Of a DNA stretch of 64,000 bases, positions 46,211 through 57,000 are shown in pieces (positions within the stretch are counted from its first letter, which is position 1; each line of letters begins with the position of its first letter). Both the position numbers and the translations under genes were made by a program. The stretch comes from Labia minor (lineage: Eukaryota; Arthropoda; Insecta; Dermaptera; Spongiphoridae): positions 10,758,910 to 10,822,909 of the forward strand of contig OY720350.1 in assembly GCA_963082975.1 (NCBI GenBank), read 5' to 3'. Under the pieces are notes generated by a model. The model was not told where the DNA came from. It did no database searches and was given only the letters and a program-made list of their open reading frames with translations.

Positions 46211-46740
46211 TTTATTTTTTTTTAAATGAATAAAAGGGATTGTACTATTACAAATTATTTTGATAACTTTTAATTATTTATTAAGTTACTCTACCTAAAT
46301 TAAATATTTACTATCTTTGATGTACAGTGCGAATAGGGCACTTTATCATTTTTTTGGTATAATGTTTATATAAAAAACAAACATAATACAGATTAAATAG
46401 AATATTATTAGTTAGTTAAAGGAGATCAAAAAAAGTAAAAAAAAATAAAAAAAATATAGGAAGCATTTCATATGAGAATTTGCTGATTAAGAATTGATTG
46501 ATGTTTATTTAAACGAGTCTTGATTCAACAGCAAAGAGTGAGATCTTGATCCATTTGATTGATTGAGAGAATGAGATCAATTTTCCAACCAACCCATTCA
46601 AATTTAAGTAGTCTTTTTTTTCATGCTTTAGTATAAAAGTAAATTGCATTGATGCAAGCAAGCATTGGATTGAAAGTTAAAAAAAAAAACTTACCAATAA
46701 TTGATAATAATTGATGAGTTGAATAAAATAACTTTTTTTT
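46211..46740. other. Anonymous AT-rich DNA
   Basis: Nothing recognised. It ends in a long T tract leading into the possible exon at 46750. Confidence 0.4.
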
Positions 46741-46749
46741 TTTTTACAG

Positions 46750-46886
46750 AACACCCGCCATTAAATGAAGAAATCACGTTTTATGTGAGATTTCGTCGCT
46801 TCTTCTTTGATGAGCAGCCACCAATTCCATTTCGAATTCCTAAAGAAAGGGAGATTTACTTGTTAAAGCGAGAGTATTTTGCATGA
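46750..46886 (+). CDS. Possible coding exon of a host gene
   Basis: A 15-base T tract and ACAG form a strong acceptor, followed by 44 open codons ending in TGA. The peptide (HPPLNEEITFYVRFRRFF, then DEQPPIPFRIPKERE) has balanced composition, unlike chance frames in this window. A GTGAGA within it (about 46792) could instead be a donor. CT-rich sequence follows to 46985 with TCTAG/GTAACAG. The upstream exon was not found and the protein is not recognised. Confidence 0.35.
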
Positions 46887-47422
46887 ATATTTCCTCTCTT
46901 TCTCTCTTTTTTTTCCCCTTCCTCTACTCTGACTATACTTGCTTCTATCTCTCACCATTGTCCCCTTCACCTCTGTCTAGGTAACAGATAGAATTCCAAA
47001 AAAAAAAAAAAAAATAAAAGAATAGTTTCCTCCATTGGAAGAGTTATCATTTGCAAAATACATATCTCTATTTCTCTCTCTCTCTCTCTTTTTCTCTCTA
47101 TGGACATCCAAGGCACATACTTATCTCTTAACAATCGCACAGAGTATTTGGTATTCTTCTTCGTAAAGCTATCTAAATTGAATTCACCTCACAAACAAGA
47201 GCAGAGCAAAACAACAGACAACTACTCTTTCTAGATCAGATATTTGCATAGGTAAACATAAGAAATAATCTAATAAAAATATCTCTTCAAAATGAAAAAC
47301 GATAAATGAATAGCAATTTCGAATGATTGCATAACACGGGACAAGGAAAAAGTGAAAAACAGGAATAAAATAATAACAATATGTCAAATTTATCAAGTAA
47401 AGAGGAATTTTCGAAAGAAAAA
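46887..47422. other. CT-rich then AT-rich DNA
   Basis: Pyrimidine-rich tract 46893-46980, A run near 47000, TC microsatellite 47072-47098. No further gene signal. Confidence 0.4.
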
Positions 47423-48020
47423 AGCTGGAATGGCTCCACTCGACTATCTCGCAAATTTGAATTGGATTAATTAATATATATTATATTTAAATTAAATTTA
47501 ATTCATTATAAATTTAAAATTAAAATTAATAAATAATATTTATTAAATCAGCGCATGTTCGTTGATGGCTCTTGGTTGATGGCACCACGTCACGTGCTGG
47601 CGCGTGAGATTTGCAGTGTTAAAAAATTAATTCTGGTACTTTCAGCGATTCAATCAAGCTAAAATTCTATATATAGCAGTTTTATACAATTTTTAATCAT
47701 GTGAAAAACTATCAAACATATATCTTTATTTTTACGGTCATTTTAGAGGAAAAAAATGAAAACGTGGTAGGTTATGACCCTTTTCCGGTTGAGCTACATT
47801 TCTCAAAAGTTGATAGAAAACTACGAATTTTGAATAATGCTGATGTACCAAATTTCATGATTCTAGCTCAAACAGTTTTTGCGTAATCTTGTCTACATAC
47901 ACACACACATTTTTCTCAACCTTAGTGAAAATGATTCAAGAACCTTCAAAACGTATAAAAACATCAAAATCTCGACATCGAAAATTTTAGTGATCGCAAT
48001 AGGATGTCTGGCGAGATAGT
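47423..48020 (-). repeat. Family A repeat, full length
   Basis: Complete from AGCTGGAATGGCTCC at the 3' tip to GGCGAGATAGT at the 5' tip. Confidence 0.9.
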
Positions 48021-48592
48021 AAAAAATGTAAAAATTAATTCGAGTAAATAAATAAATTAATAAATAAATAATATTATTATATATTAATTAGAATATAATT
48101 TTTATATAATTATAGCAAACTATTCTGACTTTTAAATAGAATTAACTTTTATAAAAAAAATACTTTTTGGAAATTTAAATTAAAACACTATGTCGGCCAC
48201 AACATTTGTAATCCTTTTTAATAGAAACAATTTATATAATTATATATATATATATATAAGTTATTATATAAGTGTAAGTAATAAACCAAATCAAAAATAA
48301 TTAATTAATTATTATTATTACGAAAATTTATAGTAAAGCAGAATTTTATTTGAAAACAGGTGAACATTTATTTTGTAACCAATCAACTGATTCCATTTAA
48401 ATTTATACTATTTTCTATATAAATAAATCGTTTTTACGACGAGTCATATTTACCACTTTAATCTGTTTTTATTATTAACTATATTTTCCATATATTCTGA
48501 AATTAAATGGTTATTTATCAATGGATAGATAAAATAATATAATAAATAATAATATGATACGAAATAAAATTGAATAGATATATCTATCTCTA
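48021..48592. other. Anonymous AT-rich DNA
   Basis: A TA run near 48241-48258; nothing else. Confidence 0.4.
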
Positions 48593-48676
48593 CCACTGTG
48601 CCGCGGCACTTTAGTGTACCCCGAGATTATGAGGCTCTTAAACATTTCCGGCTTTTTTCTAAATTTTTTCAATGTT
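48593..48676. mobile_element. hAT end-like fragment
   Basis: CCACTGTGCCGCGGCAC and TAGTGTACCCCGAG resemble the subterminal part of the hAT element at 6159 (CGGCACAGTG). No terminus pair or duplication is visible. Confidence 0.35.
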
Positions 48677-48679
48677 TCT

Positions 48680-49035
48680 TTAAAGTATTTGTAGATCAGT
48701 TGTACAAAAACTATTTTTTGTTGTACAGAACCAAATTTTGACGGTCGCCATTGAAGGACAAGAGTCACCGTACAAAGAATCCAAGCGATCTTTGATTTCA
48801 CTGCGCGTTTTCCCTTCCAAAAATAAGAATCTAATCACCAAACGTTCTTTTTCCATTTTTGTACAACTGATCGACACGCTCGCGTCCAAAGGCTGTCAAA
48901 ACAAAACTAGTGAAGAGAATTGACTGAAAATTTGACAATAGGCTAGTAAAAGAATGTACTACATGATGGTAAAACTCTTTTGTGATAGCAGCGCCACCAG
49001 GTGGTGAGGCTAAATACTTGTTGAATGACCCTCGT
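48680..49035 (-). pseudogene. Mariner 5' end with transposase N-terminus
   Basis: On the minus strand, a terminal ACGAGGGTCATTCAACAAG (49017-49035) is followed by an untranslated leader. A frame then reads MEKERLVIRFLFLEGKTRSE and ATVKIWF, the N-terminal helix-turn-helix (HTH_48-like) of mariner transposases. It breaks at about 48720. The 17-bp GATCAGTTGTACAAAAA at 48694-48710 is an inverted copy of 48856-48872 from inside the element, so the broken end is a fold-back. The catalytic domain is absent. Confidence 0.82.
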
Positions 49036-49054
49036 GTGTGTATATATATATATA

Positions 49055-49487
49055 CAGAGTCCGGCAGTCAAACCTGACGGTTTTTGAAATAGGATAAATA
49101 AAAAAGTTGTTGAGATATTTTAATTATTTTTTTTTATTGTAAAGAGGACAATTGGAAATTTAACATTCATAATAAAAAAAGCACAAAAATAACTTATGTA
49201 GCAAAAATTATGTCCACCATTTCCATCTCAACGGATGTGTCAACAAACAAAATTTTCGATATTGGGCTCCAAGAAACCCACAGGAACTTCACCAGCAGCC
49301 TCTTCACTGTGAAACTGTCTGGGCTGCAGTGTGTAGGTCAACAGTGTTAGGGCCTTATTTTTTTAAGGAGAATGGCCAAACAGTGACAGTGAACTCCGCG
49401 CGTTAAAAAAATAATTAAAATATCTCAACACACAACATTTTTATTTATCCCATTTCAAAAACCGTCAGGTTTGACTTCCGGACCCTG
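49055..49487 (+). mobile_element. Tc1/mariner-type miniature element with transposase remnant
   Basis: Terminal inverted repeats of at least 45 bp (CAGAGTCCGGCAGTCAAACC; other end read inward CAGGGTCCGGAAGTCAAACC), flanked by TA (49053-49054, 49488-49489). The 433-bp length is too short for a whole transposase. It lies 20 bp from the broken mariner's terminus. Confidence 0.92.
49212..49406 (+). pseudogene. Transposase middle fragment
   Basis: 65 codons, open to a stop, read VHHFHLNGCVNKQNFRYW, then NPQELHQQPLH and GPYFFKENGQTVTVNSAR. This order is typical of Tc1/mariner-superfamily transposases around and after the first catalytic aspartate. The aspartate itself and everything upstream are deleted, and the downstream catalytic residues are missing. 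Confidence 0.75.
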
Positions 49488-49489
49488 TA

Positions 49490-50303
49490 TAATATCAAAT
49501 ATTTTATTAAATAAATTAGAATATATTTTTCATCTTGAAATGAAAATCAAGTTATTTAAATTAATTTGTACCATTTAAGGAAAGCAATTTTTGATATGCC
49601 ATTTTTAGAAAATTAATTTAATAAATGTAATAAATAATTAAAATTTGTATTTTTATGGTGTAAAAATTGTATAAATTTGTTAATTGGTTGAGCGATGGTT
49701 AGGTGTTTCAAGTACTTCTAATTGAAATGCATATTTTATATATTTGTATAATTATTTGTAAATGAAGGCAAGTAAAAGTAATAAAGATAAAATCCATAAT
49801 TGATACAACAACTTTCACGGTTCATAATCGAAAACATTAAGCGACTTGTTAATCTTTATAAAATTCTCATAAGTCGCAAACTCATTACAATGATATACTC
49901 AAGAAGAGGTAGATAAAAATTAATAAATACATAAATAAATGAAAATTTAAATTAAATCCGTTAGAGATGCAATGACTTTGGAGACAAACCACTAAGTTAA
50001 CTGTCGCTGTCGTTTGATAATCACTTTTTAGAGCATATACAGCTAAGTTGAAAGAGTTTAGTTGCGCCTAAACTTAATAAAGCTCTACTTCCATCTATTA
50101 AAGGCCACATAAACAATTGGACACCCACCTATTTGACACATCAACGTTGGCAACAAGATAATTTTTTTTAGTTTTAGTCCGTTTTTCACACACAAGTATA
50201 TTAATTTTACTATTTTCCATGATAAAAAATATAATAGAAACTACCCTTATTATTTTTTTAAGTTTTGTTTATTATAAGTCACATTCACAGAAAACAAATT
50301 AAA
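49490..50303. other. AT-rich DNA including the empty-site paralogue of 36 kb
   Basis: Positions 49495-49718 match 35903-36712 minus its family A insertion. The rest is anonymous. Confidence 0.55.
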
Positions 50304-50585
50304 TAAGCTGGAGTGTCTCCACGCCACAATCTCGCAAATTTGAATTGGATTAATTAACACATATATTATATTTAAATTAAATTTAATTAATTATAAATTA
50401 TAAATTAATATTAATAAATAATATTTATTAAACCAGCGCATGTTTGGATCTTTGTTGTTGGCACCACGTCACGTGAGATTTGCAATGTAAAAAATTAATT
50501 CCAGTACTTTCAGCGATTCAATCAAGCTGAAATTCTATATATAGCAGTTTTATACAATTTTTAATCATGTGAAAAATTATCAAAT
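50304..50585 (-). repeat. Family A repeat, 3' half, flanking a copied segment
   Basis: From AAGCTGGAGTGTCTCCACG to GTGAAAAATTATCAAA, where it changes abruptly into the reverse complement of 38.2-38.8 kb. Confidence 0.88.
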
Positions 50586-51117
50586 ATGCAAAAATATCTC
50601 TTCCATATTATTTATTTAAATCTCAACAGTCGTTTAAGAATTTTAAAGGAAAATTAACGATTCATCCTTGTCATCCATCATTTATTCATAATTAATATGG
50701 CATAGTGTTTGTAATACATACATCAATATTTTTTTTTAATATAATTAACTTAGTAATATATTCATTCATTTTGTTTTTTTGTTTTTTTAAATATTAATAA
50801 AAAAAAAAAATTTAAAGACTTGATTTAATTATTATAGGTAAAACAAATATAAGTTTTTATTATTATTTATTTGAATAACAATCTTATTGGAATTGAATAA
50901 TAATACCCGGTTACCGGGTCGCGAAAATTTTTTAGAAATTCTTATTATTTTTTTACATCATTAGAAACACAAAATTATTTCTATTTTTCTTGTATAATTA
51001 TTTTGTAATTTTTTGTATAAAATAAATAATTTGAAAATTCTTAATTTTTTAATTACTTTTAATTTTTTCTTATATAATTATTTTGCAATTTTTGTGTATG
51101 AAATAAACAACTTCTGG
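50585..51117. repeat. Inverted copy of 38203-38832 inside family A
   Basis: Runs from ATGCAAAAATATCTCTTCC to ATGAAATAAACAACTT. It is flanked by family A sequence on both sides; about 80 bp of family A (TTTCAGCSATTCAATC to AAATTATCAAA) is present on both sides, making a direct repeat around the copied segment. Confidence 0.9.
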
Positions 51118-51499
51118 TACTTTCAGCCATTCAATCAAGCTGAAATTCTATATATAGCAGTTTTATACAATTATTAATCATGTGAAAAATTATCAAACAT
51201 ATATCTTTATTTTTACATTCACTTTAGAAGAAAAAAAATCAAAACGTTGTAGGTAATGACCCTCTTCCGGTTGAGCTACATTTCTCAAAAGTTGATAGAA
51301 AACTACGAATTTTGAATAATGCCCGTATACCCAATTTGATGATTCTAGCTCAAACCGTTTTTACGTATTCTTATCTACATACATACACATACACTCACAC
51401 ACACACAAAGTCATTTTTCCCAATTTAAAATGATTCAGGAACCTTCAAAACGTATAAAAACATCAAAATCTCGACATCGAAAATTTTCGGCGAGATAGT
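51118..51499 (-). repeat. Family A repeat, 5' half
   Basis: Restarts slightly upstream of where the left piece stopped and continues to the 5' tip CGGCGAGATAGT. Confidence 0.88.
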
Positions 51500-52244
51500 A
51501 AAAAAAAGAAATATTTGAATTAATTCATTCAAAGACTGCAAGAAACTAAAATATTTCATTAAATATGGAATTGTTGTAAATATTTTGTAAATACATGTAG
51601 TTTGGAAATTCTTGCTTAAAAAGTGGAGAACAAGCATGACAAAAAAATAAACAAATGAATAAACAGATAACATTTATCTGATCAATGTAATAATTTCTTA
51701 GGACTAGTAAATGTAAAAATATCAAGAAAGAAAAATCAAATTCTTCCTGGAAGATATCATATGATATGAATATTAACGAGATGAAGATACGGTAGTTGAA
51801 GAGGAAAATATGCAAATATTACATATATTTAAAAGAATCTAGCAGCGAACAATTTAGAACAAACAGAAAAGGAAGGATGTCATCGTCAGCGGTCTGCTTG
51901 ACCAGGAGATACGATCGCACACACAAACAGCATATGTTACCAAACACCTTATAAATCATGACAGCATCCCATCTGAAAATTATACCTCGTGCCAATTTAT
52001 TTACACCATTTAAGGAAGATGAGCCGAAGGAATGAAAAAAATTCAGTAAGTTGTAAATAATACTTAAAAATAGATAAATCTTTCAACCCGTTTATCAAAT
52101 GGAAAGAAAAAATATTATATATCTGGTATATCTATCTAATTTTAACTTCAATAAAATAAAAGAAGAAGAGAGAGAGAAATTAACTCAATCAGAGAATAGA
52201 AATGTTATTGATAAATAAAATATATTTGTTTGTTTTATAAAAAA
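51500..52244. other. Anonymous DNA
   Basis: A less AT-rich patch at 51840-52035 has no recognised coding content; the rest is AT-rich. Confidence 0.35.
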
Positions 52245-52510
52245 TCTGGAGTGTCTCCACTCGACTATCTCGCAAATTTGAATTGGATTAAATAACATGT
52301 ATTAAATTAAATTAAATTAATTAAATTATAAATTAAAATTAATAAAAAATATTTATTAAACCAGCGCATGTTTGGCTCTTTGTTGATGGCACCACGTCGC
52401 GTGTTGGCGCGTGAGATTTGCAGCTTAAAAAATTAATTCCGGTACTGTCAGCGATTCAATCAAGCTGAAATTCTATATATAGCAGTTTTATACAATTATT
52501 AATGATTTGA
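52245..52510 (-). repeat. Family A repeat, 3' half, fused to family B
   Basis: Hairpin and set-in repeat intact at the left; after CAATTATTAATGATTTGAAAAATT it switches to family B within about 10 shared bases. Confidence 0.85.
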
Positions 52511-52816
52511 AAAATTTCCGACAATGAATATGAAATTCATACTTTGAAAACTACTACTTCCGGTTTCTGGATATACACCAAAAGTTGATGAATTCATGCT
52601 ACTGATGCATTAACTATATATATAAAATTTTATCAAAATCCGTTGAGCCGTTCGAGCTGTTCACGTCTATACGGACACAGAATGGACAGACGGACGGACA
52701 TGATGTTAAAAATACTTTTTTCTGTCAAGAAAATGCATGATTCGTGGAGGTATGTAAAACTCTCATGTGAAATTTGGTGTGAAAACAATGCCTTCCCTTC
52801 TTATCGTCGGTTGTTA
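52508..52816 (-). repeat. Family B repeat, short subtype
   Basis: From TTTCCGACAATGAATATG to the 5' tip ATCGTCGGTTG. The BEL element inserted 27 bp beyond. Confidence 0.82.
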
Positions 52817-52842
52817 AAAAATTATCTAATTCTAATAACAAT

Positions 52843-53579
52843 TGTTTGGGACAAATAGTCACCTCCCACCCCTTTCTCCTGACCCCTCCTTTAGAGTGTA
52901 CTGAAGCGCACTCTGGTGAATGCACGATACATATAGACACTTGCTGTGAAGCTCTCACACGATAAACACGCTACAGACCCGCGCTGATACCCGCTCTCTT
53001 ATTCGCTATATACACTTGCTGTGAAGCTCTCACACGATAAACACGCTACAGACCCGCGCTGATACCCGCTCTCTTATTCGCTATATACACTTGCTGTGAA
53101 GCTCTCACACGATAAACACGCTACAGACCCGCGCTGATACCCGCTCTCTTATTCGCTATATACACTTGCTGTGAAGCTCTCACACGATAAACACGCTACA
53201 GACCCGCGCTGATACCCGCTCTCTTATTCGCTATATACACTTGCTGTGAAGCTCTCACACGAGAAACACGCAACACACCCGCGCTCATACAATCTCATAC
53301 CTGCTCTCTTATTCGCTACATCAACATCATCCATCTCATTTTTCACTCGCTTCCCACCCGCTCTATTTATCATCTTTTCATACCCGCATTTAAGAAGCAG
53401 GAGGAAACAAGCGTTTTCGGCCCCTTTCACCGCGCATAGATGCATCGCAGCCCGCTGGAAGGTACAGCTTATCACCAAAGCGGTAAGCACACTCAATTCC
53501 TTTCACCGAACCAGCTCAACCCGCCGGGACCGGGGATTAAAATCGTCTAATTGCCGACCGGTTTGCCCTGTCCCATTCA
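52843..53579 (+). repeat. BEL 5' LTR with 75-bp tandem array
   Basis: 737 bp. It contains five 75-bp units (ACACTTGCTGTGAAGCTCTC phase; unit starts 52941, 53016, 53091, 53166, 53241), four near-identical and the last diverged. Each unit carries CGCTATATACAC, a possible TATA-like motif. Confidence 0.94.
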
Positions 53580-53597
53580 TTGGTCCTTCGAACACGG
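53580..53597 (+). promoter_or_regulatory. BEL primer-binding site
   Basis: TTGGTCCTTCGAACACGG lies immediately inside LTR1 and has the form used by insect BEL elements. The tRNA is not identified. Confidence 0.7.
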
Positions 53598-54029
53598 ATC
53601 TCCATCCGTTACATTGTTCCTTATCTTTTATAATTGTTCTCAAACACGCCCGCAATAATTATTAATTTAATTAAGAAATTAAATAATTAATAATTTATTA
53701 TCCTTATTAATTGGGTATATTAATATTTGTTTAATTTCAATGAAAGCAAAGAAAATTTTATATAGATATTTTCATTCAGGATAATGTTCAAAATTATTTC
53801 ATACATTGTTTTTAAAAAATATATTTAAATTTATAAATAATACATATTTGGTTACAAATAATAATCCGATTTTATATTTATAAATAATAAATATTAAATT
53901 ATTTAATAATAATAATTCTATTTAAATTAATTTATTTTATTAAAACATTTTCGAATAAAAATATAAATAATATAAAAATAAAATAAAATTAAATAATTTA
54001 ACTGTGGAATTTAATTAAACTAATTTACA
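53598..54029 (+). other. BEL leader
   Basis: 432 bp, GC-balanced for the first 60 bases and then very AT-rich. It ends with an in-frame TAA nine bases before the polyprotein ATG, which fixes that start. Confidence 0.6.
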
Positions 54030-57000
54030 ATGAATTCTGAAATTAGACTTTCGATTGCTGAAGCAAAAAAGGAGGCTTATTATGAGAAAATTACGGAATT
54101 ATATAATAAATCAAAACATCTTTCTTCACGCGATTCTAAAGAAAATACCTCATTTTTAGCCGCAACTGAATCCATAGATAATCTAAGGGAAGAATATATT
54201 AAATTGATTGGTGAAATTAATGAATTGAATATATCTTTGAATGAAAAGTATAAACCTTCCTTTAAGGCTTGGTTAAATTTCGAGGATGTTTATAATATGG
54301 TCAAAGCTGAGAGACTGTCCATCCTCGAACACCGCAAATCCACCACTACAGCTCCTGTAGGTCAATCTGATCGCAAAATAAATCTACCTCCAATCGCAAT
54401 TAAGCAATTTGATGGATTACCGCAAAATTGGAGTCTATTTTATGAAAGTTTTAAAATTAATATTCACGAAAACCACAACCTTTCTAACTCCGAACGTATT
54501 CAATACCTTGTTGGCAGTTTAACTGGTAAGGCACGGTCAATTCTTATAGGAATTCGACCTGACGCAGAGAATTACCTCCACATTTGGAAGGAATTAGAAA
54601 AAAAATATCAAGATAAACGGGCCCTCGGAGAAGCGTATTTAAACCAAATTCATGCATTAAAATATCCATCAATTAATAACTCTTCAAGTTTAGAAACTTT
54701 CATCGAACGTTTTGATGCTTCGATAGCCGCTTTTAAATCTTTAAAAATTGAAGATGCGTTAGATTTTATTTTTCTTTTTTGGGGTTTAAAAAAGGTAGAT
54801 ACACAAACCGCGCAAAATTTTGAAATATCTGTTCGAGATAAAGAAATCCCCTCGCTTAATGATTTTATTACATTTGTTAAACAAAGAGTGAAAATTTTAG
54901 ACCGCGTTCCGAACATTAAAAAAGATTTGGAATTTCCCGCAAAATTACCAATTACAAAAAATAATTTTCATTCGCATTTAACAGCGAATTCTGAAAAATC
55001 TATAGATAAATGTATAATTTGCAATTTGGAAAATCATAACTTAATTTTTAAATGTTTTAAATTCCAAAACTTTCCCGTGAAAAAAAGGATCGAAATTGTT
55101 CATAAAAAATCATTATGTTCCAATTGTTTGAGTAGCAAGCATATTGATAAAAATTGCAAATCAAAAAATACATGTATTATCTGTAAGAAACGCCATCATA
55201 CCCTTCTACACGACCCTGAGAGGAGAAGAGAGGAGGTCTCCAATTCGAGAAGAGGTGGGGATACTTCTCCTTATCCCTCCGCTCACACGCCCCCCTCCAC
55301 CTTTGAACCTGTAGTAGCTATGAGTCAATCGACTAATCAAATATTTTTGGCAACAGCGCAAATCAACACGCTGGACTCGAGAGGTCGTATCCAGACCATT
55401 CGGGCGTTAATTGACAGTGGCTCACAAAGTCATATTATCACTAATTCCTGTATTAAAAAACTAAAATTAAATTATTCTAAATTAAAACATCACTCGCTTA
55501 GCGGGATCGGTGGACATAAAACTATCGTCTTAGGTCATTGTTCTTTTAAATTCTTTTCCCGAATGCCATCCGCAATTCAATATTCAATAGACGCGTTAGT
55601 GGTTAATACGATAACCAATAAATTACCATCTCAATCCATTTGTCCGGGAGAGTTTAAGTATCTCGGAGGCATCGCTTTGGCAGATGATAGTTTTTACAAA
55701 CCGGGTGAGATTGATTTGGTAATTGGAGCATCGCTGTTTTCAAAATTATTATTATCGGGACGAATTAAGGCGCCTAATAACTTCCCAGACGCTATAGAAA
55801 CCACGCTAGGGTATATTCTTTTGGGGGAATTTAACTCATCCCAATCGAATAATGAATGGCTTTCTCTTCACATTTGGAATGAAATGTCAATTGAAAAAAC
55901 TTTAGAAAAATTCTGGGAAATTGAGGAGGTTCCTAATGAGAAATTGTTGAGTGCGGATGATAATAAATGTGAGAAACTATACGAAGATACGATTAAAAGG
56001 GGAAACGATGGACGTTATCTTGTTTGTCTCCCTTTTAAGGAAGATCCTCAATTGCTAGGCAATTCTTTTGAAATGGCAAAAAATAGATTCTTCTCACTTG
56101 AAAGAAAATTAAATAATTCACTTCAAATGCGCTTAGAATATAATAAAGTTATACAGAATTATATTGATAATAAATATTTATCGCTAGTAGAAAACCCTGA
56201 TAAAGATAAAGGGTATATTATTCCGCATCACGGGGTTTGGAAAGAGGATAAAATATCCTCTAAATTAAGAATTGTATTGGACGCTAGCGCTAAGAGTGAT
56301 AGTCATCGCGCCCTTAATGACATTTTATATACAGGGCCTAATTTACAAAATAATTTATTTATCATATTATTAAATTTTCGATTATTTCGCTGGGCTCTAA
56401 CAACGGACATTAAACAAATGTACCTTCAGATAGGGGTTAAATCGGAACATAGAAAATTTCAAAGATTAATATATAGATTTAACTCCAAAGACGCTATATC
56501 AATTTACGAATTTAATCGCCTTGCTTTCGGATTAAATTGTAGTCCATTTCTCGCATTAAGAACTCTTCGCCAACTAGTATTTGAAGAAGGTAAAAAATTT
56601 CCATTAGCCGCAACAATCATTCAAAGAGATAGCTATATGGATGACATATACACCTCTTTAATGACTGAAAATGAAACAAAGGAGGCATTTGATCAATTAA
56701 CTAATATTTTTAAAACCGCTAAATTTGACTTATCTAAATGGGCTACAAATTCAAATTCTGTACAGGAAATAATTCCAAGAGAGTTTATTCATGATCAGCT
56801 AAAGGATTTTGAAAAAAATAACGATTTAAAAATATTAGGATTAGAATGGTCACCTGTAACTGATGAATTCTATTTTAAAATATCGCATACGAATAAAAGA
56901 TGTACAAAACGAAATATCTTATCGACAGTAGCGCGACTATGGGACGTTTTGGGATTAGTAGCGCCTGTCATCATGTACGCTAAATTACTTATAAAAAAAT

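Noticed and set aside
53224..53665. Opposed 90- and 139-codon frames in the BEL LTRs (also at 59748-60138)
   Set aside because: They lie on both strands over the same LTR bases and derive from the tandem array and flanking LTR; BEL LTRs do not encode proteins.
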